From Pseudomonadota bacterium (GTDB lineage: Bacteria > Pseudomonadota > Gammaproteobacteria > Xanthomonadales > Rhodanobacteraceae), in contig JAKQJM010000060.1 of NCBI GenBank assembly GCA_029561145.1, forward strand, positions 62,001-126,000: 64,000 nucleotides of DNA. The letters run 5' to 3'. The notes under the pieces were generated by a model that saw nothing but the letters and a program-made list of their open reading frames with translations, was not told where the DNA came from and made no database searches. Made by a program: the position numbers and the translations under genes. Positions within the stretch are counted from its first letter, which is position 1. Every line of letters begins with the position of its first letter. This document shows, in pieces, positions 47,937-57,020 of the stretch.

Positions 47937-48959
47937 TCATCGTTCGGAATGGCCCGACTCGAAACCGTCCCGGCGCGCGAACAGTCCCGGACGGATCAGG
48001 TCGATGAAGGCCCGCGCATCGTTGCTGAGCACCTTGCCCTTGCGAACGACGACGCCGTAGCTCCGTTGCGGGAAGTACGAGCGCAGGTTGCGCACCGCGA
48101 GTTGTTCGCGATCGGCCTCGCGTATGCACATGCCGGTCACGATCGAGATGCCGAGCCCCATCGCCACGTATTGCTTGATCACCTCCCAGCCACCGACTTC
48201 GATGGCGACGTGATAGGGCACCTTGCGCTTCTGGAACACCAGATCGACCAGACGATAGGTGGTCAGTCGCTTCGGCGGAAGGATCAGGCCAAACGGCGAC
48301 AGGTCCTGCAGGTTGATTTCGGTCTTGCTGGCGAGAGGATGGTCGAGCGGCGTGATCAGCAGCGGATCGAAATGGTGCAGGGCCTCGTAGGAAAGATCAT
48401 GCGGCACATCAAGCATCGAACCGACCGCAAAATCGACCTCGTCGGAACGCAGCAAGGCGAGTCCATCGGTTCCGGTCACGTTGTGCAGGTTCAGATGGAC
48501 ATCGGCCCGACGCGCGCGAAACGCCGCAACCATGTCGGGAAGCAGGTACTGGATCGTCGAGTTGCCGCAGGCGATGTCGAGCGTCGCGTGGCCGCTGCCG
48601 CGGGTCTGGTTGAGGAACGCTTCGTCCAGCCCTTCCAGCCCTTCGATCAGCGGTCGGGCGAGCTCGTAGAGCACCTGTCCGTCGTGGGTCAGGGTGACCC
48701 GGCGTCTACGACGCTCGATCAGGCTGCAGCCCAGTTCCGCCTCGAGCGCGCCGAGCTGGAGACTGACCGAAGGTTGCGAGAGGTAGAGGGCTTCTGCCGC
48801 GCGGGTCAGGGTGCCGAATTTCACCGTATAGCAGAACGCGCGCAACTGCTTGAGACGATTGCCCTTGTAGTAGAACCGGGGCGGATTGGCACCGTCAGGA
48901 ACGGTGCTGGCCGGGGTGCTCGACTGCTTTTTGCCATCACGCTGCGTCATGCTGGCCAT
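47937..48959 (-). CDS. LysR family transcriptional regulator
   Basis: A 340-residue regulator. The DNA-binding domain (about 34-95) contains LKQLRAFCYTVKFGTLTRAA and LYLSQPSVSLQLGALEAELG, followed by the LysR substrate-binding fold (about 120-320, HATLDIACGNSTIQYLLPDM, GWEVIKQYVAMGLGISIVTG). The latter motif is like that of CysB-type LysR members. An unusual polar 30-residue extension precedes the helix-turn-helix. It is divergent from aceB across 136 nt rich in inverted repeats, so it probably controls the glyoxylate shunt and itself (inference from position). Confidence 0.88.
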   Translation of the reverse strand: MASMTQRDGKKQSSTPASTVPDGANPPRFYYKGNRLKQLRAFCYTVKFGTLTRAAEALYLSQPSVSLQLGALEAELGCSLIERRRRRVTLTHDGQVLYELARPLIEGLEGLDEAFLNQTRGSGHATLDIACGNSTIQYLLPDMVAAFRARRADVHLNLHNVTGTDGLALLRSDEVDFAVGSMLDVPHDLSYEALHHFDPLLITPLDHPLASKTEINLQDLSPFGLILPPKRLTTYRLVDLVFQKRKVPYHVAIEVGGWEVIKQYVAMGLGISIVTGMCIREADREQLAVRNLRSYFPQRSYGVVVRKGKVLSNDARAFIDLIRPGLFARRDGFESGHSER

Positions 48960-48984
48960 CGCACCGGGAAAGACTCGATCTATT

Positions 48985-48996
48985 TCAACAAGTTGA
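48985..48996. promoter_or_regulatory. inverted repeat TCAAC-AA-GTTGA in the LysR/aceB spacer
   Basis: A 5-bp perfect inverted repeat with a 2-nt centre lies 26 nt from the LysR start. It shares the TTGA/TCAA half-site with the second inverted repeat 8 nt further on. This is a candidate regulator-binding site. Confidence 0.4.
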
Positions 48997-49003
48997 GTTG
49001 CAT

Positions 49004-49018
49004 ATTGACCGTGTCAAT
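49004..49018. promoter_or_regulatory. inverted repeat ATTGAC-CGT-GTCAAT, candidate LysR operator
   Basis: A perfect 6-bp inverted repeat with 3-nt centre fits the T-N11-A style of LysR sites. It lies midway between the divergent LysR and aceB genes and 22 nt upstream of the candidate aceB -35 element, a typical activator position. Confidence 0.55.
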
Positions 49019-49040
49019 GTGTTGCATTGAAACATTCGTT

Positions 49041-49070
49041 TTGTCAAATGTAAAGCGCGCAGAGTAGGCT
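49041..49070 (+). promoter_or_regulatory. candidate aceB promoter
   Basis: TTGTCA (49041-49046) and TAGGCT (49065-49070) are 18 nt apart; the -35 is good and the -10 weak, as expected of an activator-dependent promoter. The ATG of aceB follows 25 nt after the -10. Confidence 0.45.
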
Positions 49071-49095
49071 GACCGCCCGAACCGGCGAAGCAGTC

Positions 49096-50700
49096 ATGCC
49101 AGCAAGCCTCAGTCAAGCGCACCCCGCGCCGCCCTCGACCCATGCCATCGAGTTTCTCCTGGAGACCGACCCGCGTGTCCTGGGCAATGCAGCGATCGCT
49201 TTCGTCGCCGACCTGCATCGACGCTTCAATCGCCGGCGCCTCGACCTGCTCGACACGCGCGTCAGGCGTCAGGCCCGCTTCGATGCGGGTGAGTCGCCAG
49301 GCTTCCTCGCCGAGACTGCCGCGATCCGCGAATCCGACTGGAAGGTCGCGCCGATTCCCGAGTCGCTGCGCGACCGGCGCATCGAGATCACCGGGCCGGT
49401 CGATCGCAAGATGATCATCAACGCCCTGAACTCGGGAGCGAAGGTGTTCATGGCCGACTTCGAGGACTCGACGTCGCCGACCTGGGCCAATCTCATCGAT
49501 GGCCAGGTCAATCTGATGGATGCGGTTGCCGGGACCATCGGCTACCGCTCGCCGGAAGGTCGGCAATACATCTTGAACCCGGATCCGGCCGTGCTCATCG
49601 TGCGACCGCGGGGCTGGCACCTCGACGAGAAGCACATGCGGGTCGACGGCGATCCGGTCAGTGGCTCGCTGTTTGATTTCGGCCTGTTCGTCTTTCACAA
49701 CGCCGCCGCCTTGCAGGCCCGATCACGCGGACCCTACCTCTACCTGCCAAAACTGCAAGGCCATCATGAGGCCGCGCTCTGGGACGCAGTGATCGCGCAT
49801 GCCGAACGCGAGCTCGGCCTCGATCCCGGCACGATCAAGGTCACCGTGCTGATCGAGACCCTCCCGGCCGTGTTCGAGATGGACGAGATCCTGTGGGCAT
49901 TGCGCAGCCGCATCGTGGGCCTCAACTGCGGACGATGGGACTACATCTTTTCCTACATCAAGACCTTCCGCGCGCATCGCGACCGCGTGCTGCCGGAACG
50001 CGCCCAGGTCGGCATGGCTGCTCCGTTCCTCAAGGCCTACAGCGAATTGCTGATCAAGACCTGCCATCGCCGCGGCGCGTTCGCGATGGGCGGCATGGCG
50101 GCGCAGATCCCGATTGGCAACGATCCGGACGCGAACGAAGCGGCCTTCGGCCGTGTCCGCGCCGACAAGCAGCGTGAAGCACGTGCTGGCCATGATGGAA
50201 CATGGGTGGCCCATCCCGGCCTGATCCCGGTCGCTCTCGAGGAGTTCGACAAGGTCCTCGATGGACCGAACCAGCTGGATCGCCTGCGCGAGGACGTCGA
50301 GGTCGACGCAGAAGACCTGCTGACCGCGCCGTCCGGAACGATCAGTCGTGCGGGCTTCGAGAACAATGTCGATGTCTGCGTGCGCTATCTCGCCGCCTGG
50401 CTGGACGGCCTCGGCTGCGTGCCGATCCACCACCTGATGGAAGACGCGGCAACTGCTGAGATCTCGCGGGCCCAGCTCTGGCAGTGGCTGCACCACGAAG
50501 GACTGCGCCTTGACGATGGCCGGAACATTGACTTCGTCCTGTTCGACGAGGTGCTTTCCGGTTGCGCCGCCCGGCTCCCGCAGGCGGGCCTGCCCGGACA
50601 GACGCGCATCAACGAATCGATCGCGATGCTGGGCGCGCTGACCCGTGCCGATGAACTGGTCGAATTCCTGACCTTGCCGGCCTATGCACGCCTTCCCTGA
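49096..50700 (+). CDS. aceB: malate synthase A
   Basis: A 534-residue enzyme condensing glyoxylate and acetyl-CoA to malate, the second step of the glyoxylate shunt. Family motifs are MADFEDSTSPTWANL (catalytic Asp/Glu region), IVRPRGWHLDEKHM, VTVLIETLPAVFEMDEILW (metal-binding Glu) and GLNCGRWDYIFSYIKTF. MGGMAAQIPI and the catalytic-Asp region HHLMEDAATAEISRAQLWQW complete the set. The length fits isoform A (about 530 residues). It is followed by aceA after 93 nt and is divergent from a LysR regulator. Confidence 0.97.
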   Translation: MPASLSQAHPAPPSTHAIEFLLETDPRVLGNAAIAFVADLHRRFNRRRLDLLDTRVRRQARFDAGESPGFLAETAAIRESDWKVAPIPESLRDRRIEITGPVDRKMIINALNSGAKVFMADFEDSTSPTWANLIDGQVNLMDAVAGTIGYRSPEGRQYILNPDPAVLIVRPRGWHLDEKHMRVDGDPVSGSLFDFGLFVFHNAAALQARSRGPYLYLPKLQGHHEAALWDAVIAHAERELGLDPGTIKVTVLIETLPAVFEMDEILWALRSRIVGLNCGRWDYIFSYIKTFRAHRDRVLPERAQVGMAAPFLKAYSELLIKTCHRRGAFAMGGMAAQIPIGNDPDANEAAFGRVRADKQREARAGHDGTWVAHPGLIPVALEEFDKVLDGPNQLDRLREDVEVDAEDLLTAPSGTISRAGFENNVDVCVRYLAAWLDGLGCVPIHHLMEDAATAEISRAQLWQWLHHEGLRLDDGRNIDFVLFDEVLSGCAARLPQAGLPGQTRINESIAMLGALTRADELVEFLTLPAYARLP

Positions 50701-50793
50701 ATCACGTTTCAATCCGGCCAGTACGCCCTGGCAGCACCGCAAACCCGACACACCGCCGATCCAGAACCCGACCCGATGCACCAGGAGCCCGCG

Positions 50794-52095
50794 ATGAACA
50801 AGTCCCCGATGCCCAATGCCGCCCAGATCGCCAACGACTGGTCGAGCAACCCACGCTGGTCCGGCATCCGCCGCAACTATTCGGCCGAGGATGTCGTGCG
50901 CCTGCGCGGCAGCGTGCATATCGAGCACTCGCTCGCGCGGATCGGCGCGGAGAAACTCTGGAATAGCCTGCACAGCGAACCGTTCGTCAATGCACTGGGC
51001 GCACTGACAGGCAACCAGGCCATGCAACAGGTCAAGGCCGGTCTCAAGGCGATCTACCTGTCCGGCTGGCAGGTCGCGGCGGACGCGAACCTGGCTGGAC
51101 AGATGTATCCGGACCAGTCGCTGTACCCGGCCGATTCGGTGCCGGCCGTGGTCAAGCGCATCAACAACTGCCTGTTGCGTGCTGACCAGCTCAATCACGC
51201 CGAGGGCAACGATACGGTTGACTACCTGCAGCCGATCGTTGCCGACGCCGAGGCCGGGTTTGGTGGTGTGCTCAATGCCTTTGAGCTGATGAAGGCGATG
51301 ATCGAGGCCGGTGCCGCCGGCGTGCATTTCGAGGATCAGCTCGCTTCGGTCAAGAAATGCGGACACATGGGCGGCAAGGTGCTGGTGCCGACCCGCGAGG
51401 CGATCGACAAGCTCAATGCGGCGCGTCTCGCCGCGGATGTCATGGGTGTTCCGACCTTGATCGTCGCGCGCACCGATGCTGAAGCCGCCGATCTGCTGAC
51501 CAGCGACATCGATGCCAACGACCAGCCGTTCACGACCGGCGAACGAACCGTCGAAGGCTTCTACAAGACCCGCAACGGACTCGACCAGGCAATCAGCCGC
51601 GGCCTCGCCTACGCACCGTATGCCGACCTCGTCTGGTGCGAAACCGGCAAGCCCGATCTCGAGTTCGCCCGCAACTTCGCCCGCGCGATCCACGCCAGAT
51701 TTCCGGGCAAGCTGCTCGCCTACAACTGTTCACCGTCATTCAACTGGAAAAAGAACCTCGACGACGCCACGATCGCCCGCTTCCAGAAGGAAATCGCCGG
51801 CTACGGATACAAGTTCCAGTTCATCACCCTGGCCGGCTTCCACGCCCTGAACTACTCGATGTTCAACCTCGCCCACGGCTATGCGCGCAACCAGATGAGC
51901 GCGTTCGTCGAACTGCAGGAAGCCGAGTTTGCCGCCGCCGAACGCGGCTTCACGGCCGTCAAGCACCAGCGCGAGGTCGGAACCGGCTACTTCGATCAGG
52001 TTACCCAGGCGATCCAGCAGGGCCAGTCATCGACCACAGCGCTGACCGGCTCGACCGAGGAAGAGCAGTTCCAGACTACCGAAAAGGCCGCCTGA
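50794..52095 (+). CDS. aceA: isocitrate lyase
   Basis: A 433-residue enzyme splitting isocitrate into succinate and glyoxylate. The catalytic-loop signature [14 protein letters not shown] is complete, and [25 protein letters not shown] and [12 protein letters not shown] are conserved substrate-binding motifs. CAGGAG at 6 nt points to the ATG at 50794 rather than the ATG six codons earlier. With aceB it forms the glyoxylate bypass for growth on acetate or fatty acids. No aceK is present downstream. Confidence 0.97.
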   Translation: MNKSPMPNAAQIANDWSSNPRWSGIRRNYSAEDVVRLRGSVHIEHSLARIGAEKLWNSLHSEPFVNALGALTGNQAMQQVKAGLKAIYLSGWQVAADANLAGQMYPDQSLYPADSVPAVVKRINNCLLRADQLNHAEGNDTVDYLQPIVADAEAGFGGVLNAFELMKAMIEAGAAGVHFEDQLASVKKCGHMGGKVLVPTREAIDKLNAARLAADVMGVPTLIVARTDAEAADLLTSDIDANDQPFTTGERTVEGFYKTRNGLDQAISRGLAYAPYADLVWCETGKPDLEFARNFARAIHARFPGKLLAYNCSPSFNWKKNLDDATIARFQKEIAGYGYKFQFITLAGFHALNYSMFNLAHGYARNQMSAFVELQEAEFAAAERGFTAVKHQREVGTGYFDQVTQAIQQGQSSTTALTGSTEEEQFQTTEKAA

Positions 52096-52346
52096 TCGGT
52101 GTTTCCACCGGTGGGTGCGCAAGACGCCGACAACGGAACGTGGGGATTGGGGGTGAGCCCGATGGGAAGTCGGGCGCATGTTCCGATGTCGGCGCTGCGC
52201 GGGAGTCACACTGGCGGTGACCCCCATTCGCCGACCCAGGAGTCCGCGTCGGCAACTCAGGATCGCAAGGGCGCCGGACGCACGCACGTGACAAAAGTCA
52301 TTGCATGCAAACGCTGTCGGCCCTTCGGGACGCATCCAATGGGGTA

Positions 52347-52369
52347 AGATCCTGAATTGCTCAGGATCT
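52347..52369 (+). promoter_or_regulatory. leader hairpin before the cNMP/GGDEF gene
   Basis: AGATCCTGA (52347-52355) and TCAGGATCT (52361-52369) are a perfect 9-bp inverted repeat with an ATTGC loop, ending 15 nt before the GTG start. No T-run follows. It could gate ribosome access or be a protein-binding operator. The remaining 289-nt gap after aceA shows nothing else recognisable. Confidence 0.5.
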
Positions 52370-52384
52370 GCCAAAGGGATAGCC

Positions 52385-53410
52385 GTGTCGATCAAGCAAT
52401 CGGGCAGCAACGTCACGCCGATCGGCGGCCACGTCTCGCGTGTCCGCGCGCCCCTGCTGCCGCGCGAACTGTCGGAGCGCGAGTTGACCCTGTTCGTGAC
52501 CGCCAGCGACCGACGCTTGATCCGCAACGGCGAGGTGATCTTCAGGCGTGGGGAGCTGGGTCGCAGCATGTTCGTCGTCGAATCCGGGCAGATCCGCCTC
52601 GAATTCGGCGATGGCGTGCCCGACAAGCTGATCGGGTCGCGCGAGTTCTTCGGCGAGCTGACCCTGTTCATCGGTGACCACACGCGCGTGGCGAATGCCG
52701 TGGCGACCGCCGACTCGGTCCTGCATGTCATCGAGCAACAATCCTTCGAGCGGCTACTCGATACCGAACCGCGCGTGCTCGCCCAGTTCATGCGGCGCTC
52801 GTTCTCCTACCTCGTCGCCAGTGAGCAGCAACTGATCGCGAGTCTCAAGCGCCGCAACGAGGACCTCATGGTCACCCTCGATTCGCTGCGCCAGACCCAG
52901 ACCCAGTTGAGCACCGCGCAGAGGCTCGTGCAGACCGACGAACTGACCGGCCTGTGCAATCGACGTGGTCTTTACATGTTCCTCGAACAATTGGGAGTGT
53001 CGCGTCTCGAGGGCACCGAACTCGGCTTGTTGCTGATCGACATCGATCGCTTCAAGCAGATCAACGACCGTTGCGGCCATCTGATCGGCGATCAGGTGCT
53101 TCGTGCCATTTCCGAAGAAGTGCAGAATGCGGCTTCACCATGCGACCTTCCCTGTCGTCTCGGCGGCGACGAGTTCGCATTGCTGACCCAGGTCACCGGC
53201 AGCGAGGAGCTCGAATCACGCGCTGCGCAGATCGTCAGTTCCGTGCGATCGCTGCGCTTCCCGGGTTGTGATGGGCTGAAGGTCAGCGTCAGCATCGGCG
53301 CCCAGCTCTGCGCCGAGACGACCGACTGGGCGATCTGGTACAGCGACACCGATTGCCTGCTGTACGAAGTCAAAGGCCGTGGCGGGGATGGCTATCGGTC
53401 GTTGCCCTAG
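52385..53410 (+). CDS. diguanylate cyclase with N-terminal cyclic-nucleotide-binding domain
   Basis: A 341-residue soluble protein. A cNMP-binding/CRP-like sensor domain (about 28-140: VIFRRGELGRSMFVVESGQI, then REFFGELTLFIGDHTRVANA) is joined by a helical linker to a GGDEF domain (about 180-340) with intact RLGGDEF (258-264) and LLIDIDRFKQINDRCGH. The canonical inhibitory RxxD site is missing (SPCD lies there). The nucleotide-binding loop lacks the usual RTA arginine, so ligand binding is uncertain. The start is GTG with AAGGGA upstream; the frame continues upstream into noncoding DNA. It could connect a second messenger to c-di-GMP synthesis. Confidence 0.85.
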   Translation: MSIKQSGSNVTPIGGHVSRVRAPLLPRELSERELTLFVTASDRRLIRNGEVIFRRGELGRSMFVVESGQIRLEFGDGVPDKLIGSREFFGELTLFIGDHTRVANAVATADSVLHVIEQQSFERLLDTEPRVLAQFMRRSFSYLVASEQQLIASLKRRNEDLMVTLDSLRQTQTQLSTAQRLVQTDELTGLCNRRGLYMFLEQLGVSRLEGTELGLLLIDIDRFKQINDRCGHLIGDQVLRAISEEVQNAASPCDLPCRLGGDEFALLTQVTGSEELESRAAQIVSSVRSLRFPGCDGLKVSVSIGAQLCAETTDWAIWYSDTDCLLYEVKGRGGDGYRSLP

Positions 53411-53434
53411 CGAGGATCGGCAGGCGCATCCTCG
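53411..53434. repeat. hairpin just after the cNMP/GGDEF gene
   Basis: CGAGGAT (53411-53417) and ATCCTCG (53428-53434) are perfectly complementary with a 10-nt loop, starting one base after the stop codon. No T-run follows; it may mark the 3' end. Confidence 0.35.
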
Positions 53435-53439
53435 CGAGT

Positions 53440-53478
53440 GAAGCTGCCGCCGGAAAATCGGTGTGTTGCCGCAGCTTC
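53440..53478. terminator. hairpin between convergent genes
   Basis: GAAGCTGC (53440-53447) and GCAGCTTC (53471-53478) form a perfect 8-bp stem in the 135-nt junction between the plus-strand GGDEF gene and the minus-strand kinase gene. The 23-nt loop contains a further CGG/CCG pairing. A bidirectional terminator is possible but lacks a good T-run. Confidence 0.35.
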
Positions 53479-53545
53479 TTCAGCATGTCCACAACGGACC
53501 ACGCCTGAGCACTCCTGAGGAAAAGACCGGGCCGATGCTGCTCGC

Positions 53546-56251
53546 TCAGCGTCCCTTGCGGGCCATGGCAAGGGCTGACTCGATCTCATCGATTACGGGT
53601 GTCGATTGGCTGAGGTGGGTGGCAAGACGCTGCCGCGCCTTCTCCAGCGCCTCGATCGCTTGCGCATGCCGGTGTTCGTCGAGGGCAAGCAAGCCGCCTT
53701 CGAGATCGAGCTGAGCGACGACATCCTCCGGCAGGTCGGACTCGCTCCGCAAACCGGCAAGCAGGGCGCCGGACGAGGCGACATCGCCGTCGAGGCGTGC
53801 CTGCCGCGCCCGCAGCAGGATCAGCCGTCGCCGCAGGCCGGCATCCTTTGCGATCGCCTCGTCGGCCGCGCAGACCGCGAGCGCGGCCACGGCCGCTTCA
53901 TGCGGTTTGACGCGGATCGCCAGCTCGGCAGCGAGCAGTCGTGCCTTTGCGCAAAATACCGCGTTGCCGTCCTTGCCGCAGGCCACGGTCAGCGTCGGAC
54001 CCGGGTCCGCCGTGGCTTCCGTGGCACGCCTCTCGATATCGATACCGAGCCTTGTGACCAGATGAGCCGCTCGGGCGATCGGCTGCTCGTTTCCGAGGGC
54101 GGGTATCGCCAGCAGCCTTCCGATTTCAACGTGCGCCTCGTCCAGCCGCCCGAGCAAATCGAGCACCTGCACCCGGCGATAGCGCCAGTAGCGAATCGAA
54201 GCGTGCTCATATCCAAGCGACCGGCTGCCTTCGGCGATCACCTGCGACATTGTCGTTTCCGCTTCGCCATATCGGTGCAATCCGCTCAGTCCACGTGCCC
54301 GCGCACCGAGCAGTTCGTTGCGCAGCTCCTTGGCATCGTCGGCACCGAGCATGGGATCGGCAAGTGCACGATCGGCCGTGTCGAGCGCCTCGCGGTGGCG
54401 GTCAAGCGAGGCGAACAGGTCTGAAAGAGCGAGTAGCGCCGTGAGATAGTCTGATCGATTGGCCTCCCCGAGCGTGTCGAAGATTTGCGCCGACTCGGAC
54501 TCGGCGGCAACGGCTTCGTCGTTGCGACCCTCGTTGTAGAGCACGTTGCCGTACATGCCGAGTGCATCGGCAAGCCCGCTGCGCGCGGCGACACCGGCGG
54601 CGCGCAGTTTTGCCAGGGACGCTTCGATGCCGATCAAGTCGGCGCGCTCGTGCTTGCTCACGTAGTCGAGATAGGCCAGCCGTACCTTTGCGCTGCCTTC
54701 GAGTGCGACCGACGGATCAGCGCGCTGCGCATTGAATGCCAGCGCCTTGCCGAGGGTTTCGCGGACCGCGGCATCGTCGCCCGCCGAGACATAGACATTG
54801 CCGATCTGGTAGAGAAGCTCCGCCGCGATGTCGGGTTGATTGGCCAACTGCGTGTCGATGCGGTGCCGCGCGGCGATCAGCAGGTCGCCGGCGGTGACCT
54901 GCATGCCTCTGCCCTGCAATGGATCGGTCGAAAAGAATATCGACGCCATGAAATCGCGGGTGGCTTCGGACTGCCGCAAGGCAGCGCGCGCGCGTTCGGC
55001 TTCGATCGATTTTGCGCGAGCCTGCCAGGCGGCAACGCTACCGAGCAGCAGGATGCCGAACAGGCCCAGGCCGGCCAGGACCGTAGCCAGCCGATGCCTT
55101 TGCACAAACCGCCTGCTGAGGTAACCCAGGCTCGGCCTGCCAATGCCGAGTGGTCGGAAATCGAGCCAGCGCGCGAGATCGTCACGAAGCTGGGCAACCG
55201 AGGCATAACGCTGATCGGGGCTTGCATTCAGCGCATGCGCGATGATGCGGCCAAGATCGCCGCGCAGGAGCTTGCGCATCATCATCGGATCCATCGGCAG
55301 TGGATCGGCGACTGCGCGCGTTGGTTCGCGGGTGGCCGCATAGCGCGCCAGTTCGGTCGCACTCCACTCCCGTTCGCCGCCGCCGCGATCGAGGGTCGGC
55401 AGGCGGTGACCGGCGACGAGTTCATAAAGAACCAGACCGAGCGCGTAGATGTCGGTCGCCGTGCTCGCGCGTTCGCCGCGCAATTGTTCGGGTGCCGCGT
55501 ATTCGGGCGTGAATACACGCGTTGCCGGCTCACTCTCCTCGCCCGGGTCGAGCACAAGGGCGATGCCGAAATCGAGCAGTTTCGCGGTCCCTTCCCGATT
55601 GACGAGGATGTTCGATGGCTTGAGGTCGCGATGGATGACCAGTTGCGCATGCGCATGCAGGACGGCCGAACAGACCTGGTCGAACAGGCGGATACGCTCG
55701 CGGATATCGCAGCGGTTGCGACGACAGTAGTCGAGCAGGGCCTCGCCATCGACATACTCCATCGCCATCCACGCCCGGCCATCGATACTTCCGGCATCAA
55801 CAAAGGCCGTGATGTTCGGGTGCGTCAGAGCGGAGAGGATACGTCGCTCGCGCGCAGCGAGCCTGGCCAGTCGCGCCGAACCTCCATCGAGGAGCTTCAG
55901 CGCCACCTGCTGGACAAAATCGACCTGCTCGCGTTCGGCCAGGTAGATCACCCCCATGCCTCCCGCGCCGATCCGGTGCAACAGGCGGAACGGGCCGATG
56001 CGCAAGGGCGTGTCATCGCCAGCGTCCGACGAAAGGCGCTGCATGACCCGCTCGGGCGCGCGCGTCCCGGGGTCACCGGAATCGGCCAGCAGCTCGCGCA
56101 GCGCCACCGCCAGTTCGGAATCGGCGGCAGCAATTTCGGCGAGACGTGATTCGCGCCTGTCGACCCCTGCGTCGGTCAATTCGTCGAGCAGTAAGCGTAG
56201 CGTGCTCCAGCGCGCGGCCGAAAAAAGCGGACGCTGCTTTGTGTCTGTCAC
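53546..56251 (-). CDS. transmembrane Ser/Thr protein kinase with TPR-like repeat region
   Basis: A 901-residue protein. A cytoplasmic Hanks-type kinase domain (about 86-365) has the glycine loop GAGGMG, ATP lysine K119 (VALKLL), HRDLKPSN (207-214), DFG (227-229) and YAAPEQLRG. One span is at about 388-408 (RLATVLAGLGLFGILLLGSV). The large C-terminal half is helical with TPR-like units (AELLYQIGNVYVSAGDDAAV, ALSDLFASLDRHREALDTAD), presumably outside. All catalytic residues are present. Its ATG overlaps the ECF sigma stop by 4 nt, so the two are coupled, like known kinase-controlled ECF sigma systems. Confidence 0.9.
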   Translation of the reverse strand: MTDTKQRPLFSAARWSTLRLLLDELTDAGVDRRESRLAEIAAADSELAVALRELLADSGDPGTRAPERVMQRLSSDAGDDTPLRIGPFRLLHRIGAGGMGVIYLAEREQVDFVQQVALKLLDGGSARLARLAARERRILSALTHPNITAFVDAGSIDGRAWMAMEYVDGEALLDYCRRNRCDIRERIRLFDQVCSAVLHAHAQLVIHRDLKPSNILVNREGTAKLLDFGIALVLDPGEESEPATRVFTPEYAAPEQLRGERASTATDIYALGLVLYELVAGHRLPTLDRGGGEREWSATELARYAATREPTRAVADPLPMDPMMMRKLLRGDLGRIIAHALNASPDQRYASVAQLRDDLARWLDFRPLGIGRPSLGYLSRRFVQRHRLATVLAGLGLFGILLLGSVAAWQARAKSIEAERARAALRQSEATRDFMASIFFSTDPLQGRGMQVTAGDLLIAARHRIDTQLANQPDIAAELLYQIGNVYVSAGDDAAVRETLGKALAFNAQRADPSVALEGSAKVRLAYLDYVSKHERADLIGIEASLAKLRAAGVAARSGLADALGMYGNVLYNEGRNDEAVAAESESAQIFDTLGEANRSDYLTALLALSDLFASLDRHREALDTADRALADPMLGADDAKELRNELLGARARGLSGLHRYGEAETTMSQVIAEGSRSLGYEHASIRYWRYRRVQVLDLLGRLDEAHVEIGRLLAIPALGNEQPIARAAHLVTRLGIDIERRATEATADPGPTLTVACGKDGNAVFCAKARLLAAELAIRVKPHEAAVAALAVCAADEAIAKDAGLRRRLILLRARQARLDGDVASSGALLAGLRSESDLPEDVVAQLDLEGGLLALDEHRHAQAIEALEKARQRLATHLSQSTPVIDEIESALAMARKGR

Positions 56252-56814
56252 CGCGCGCCGTCCAGGGCCAGACGAAGATAATTCCGTGCGATCGCCAAGT
56301 CCCGCTGCACGGTGCGTTCGGTGACGCCACGCAACTCCGCGATCTGGGGTGATGTCAGCCCGCCGAATACACGCCAGCTCAAGGTTTCGGCGAGCTGCGC
56401 ATCCTGTTCGTCGAGTGCGCTGAGCGCCTGGTCGATCGCGAGTGCCTGCTGCGCATCCAGCGCGCGATCCGGCAAGCCGTCGTCGAGCTCGGTGCGAATC
56501 AGGTCGCCGCCACGCTTCTGCGCCAGATGCTCGCGTGCGTGGTCGATCATGGTCTGGCGCATCGCGCGAGCGGCGAGGTTGAAGAAATGCCGCCGGTCAT
56601 TGAGTGCACTCAACGAACCGCCGGCGAGCTTGATGAAAGCCTCGCTGACCAGGGCCGAAGGCGTCAGCGTTGCCTGGCCTCCGAGTTTTCCCACCTGGCA
56701 AGCCGCCAGGCGCCGCAGCTCCGCATAGACGGCCGCATAGGCACGTTCCCCGGCGCCGTTGTCGCCGCCGCCGGCTGCGCGCAGCCACTCGGTGAGGGGA
56801 AGCGAATCCGTCAA
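56248..56814 (-). CDS. ECF-type sigma factor paired with a Ser/Thr kinase
   Basis: A 188-residue sigma of the subfamily found next to kinases in Acidobacteria and Xanthomonadales. Region 2 is LTEWLRAAGGGDNGAGERAY and LTPSALVSEAFIKLAGGSLS, then FFNLAARAMRQTMIDHARE; region 4 is ETLSWRVFGGLTSPQIAELR and GVTERTVQRDLAIARNYL. No ATG starts this frame; a TTG at 56814 with GGAG at 8 nt is the best start. No anti-sigma gene is adjacent, so regulation by the overlapping downstream kinase is likely, as established for EcfK/PknS-type pairs in Xanthomonas (analogy, not proof). Confidence 0.88.
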   Translation of the reverse strand: MTDSLPLTEWLRAAGGGDNGAGERAYAAVYAELRRLAACQVGKLGGQATLTPSALVSEAFIKLAGGSLSALNDRRHFFNLAARAMRQTMIDHAREHLAQKRGGDLIRTELDDGLPDRALDAQQALAIDQALSALDEQDAQLAETLSWRVFGGLTSPQIAELRGVTERTVQRDLAIARNYLRLALDGAR

Positions 56815-57020
56815 GGTCTCAACTCCGTGACCTGCGCTGGGTCGGTGCCGGGAATACAGCCGCAGCATAACGGAACCTCTGCCTCCGTTTCTGCCCCGAT
56901 CAACGCCTGGTCGGGCAGATCCGGCATGCCGCCGAAGCGGGCAATCCGGACATGCACATGTCGGGATTTCCGGCGTTCCGCGTTTCACCCGGCAAGCCAC
57001 CCGAACCGAGAGGATCCAAG

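Noticed and set aside
56869-56905. GGAAC resembling an ECF -35 element upstream of the FG-GAP-like gene, plus AACGGA/TCCGTT repeat
   Set aside because: No plausible -10 at 16-17 nt; the nearest TCAA is about 22 nt away, and the 6-bp repeat is within chance for this composition.
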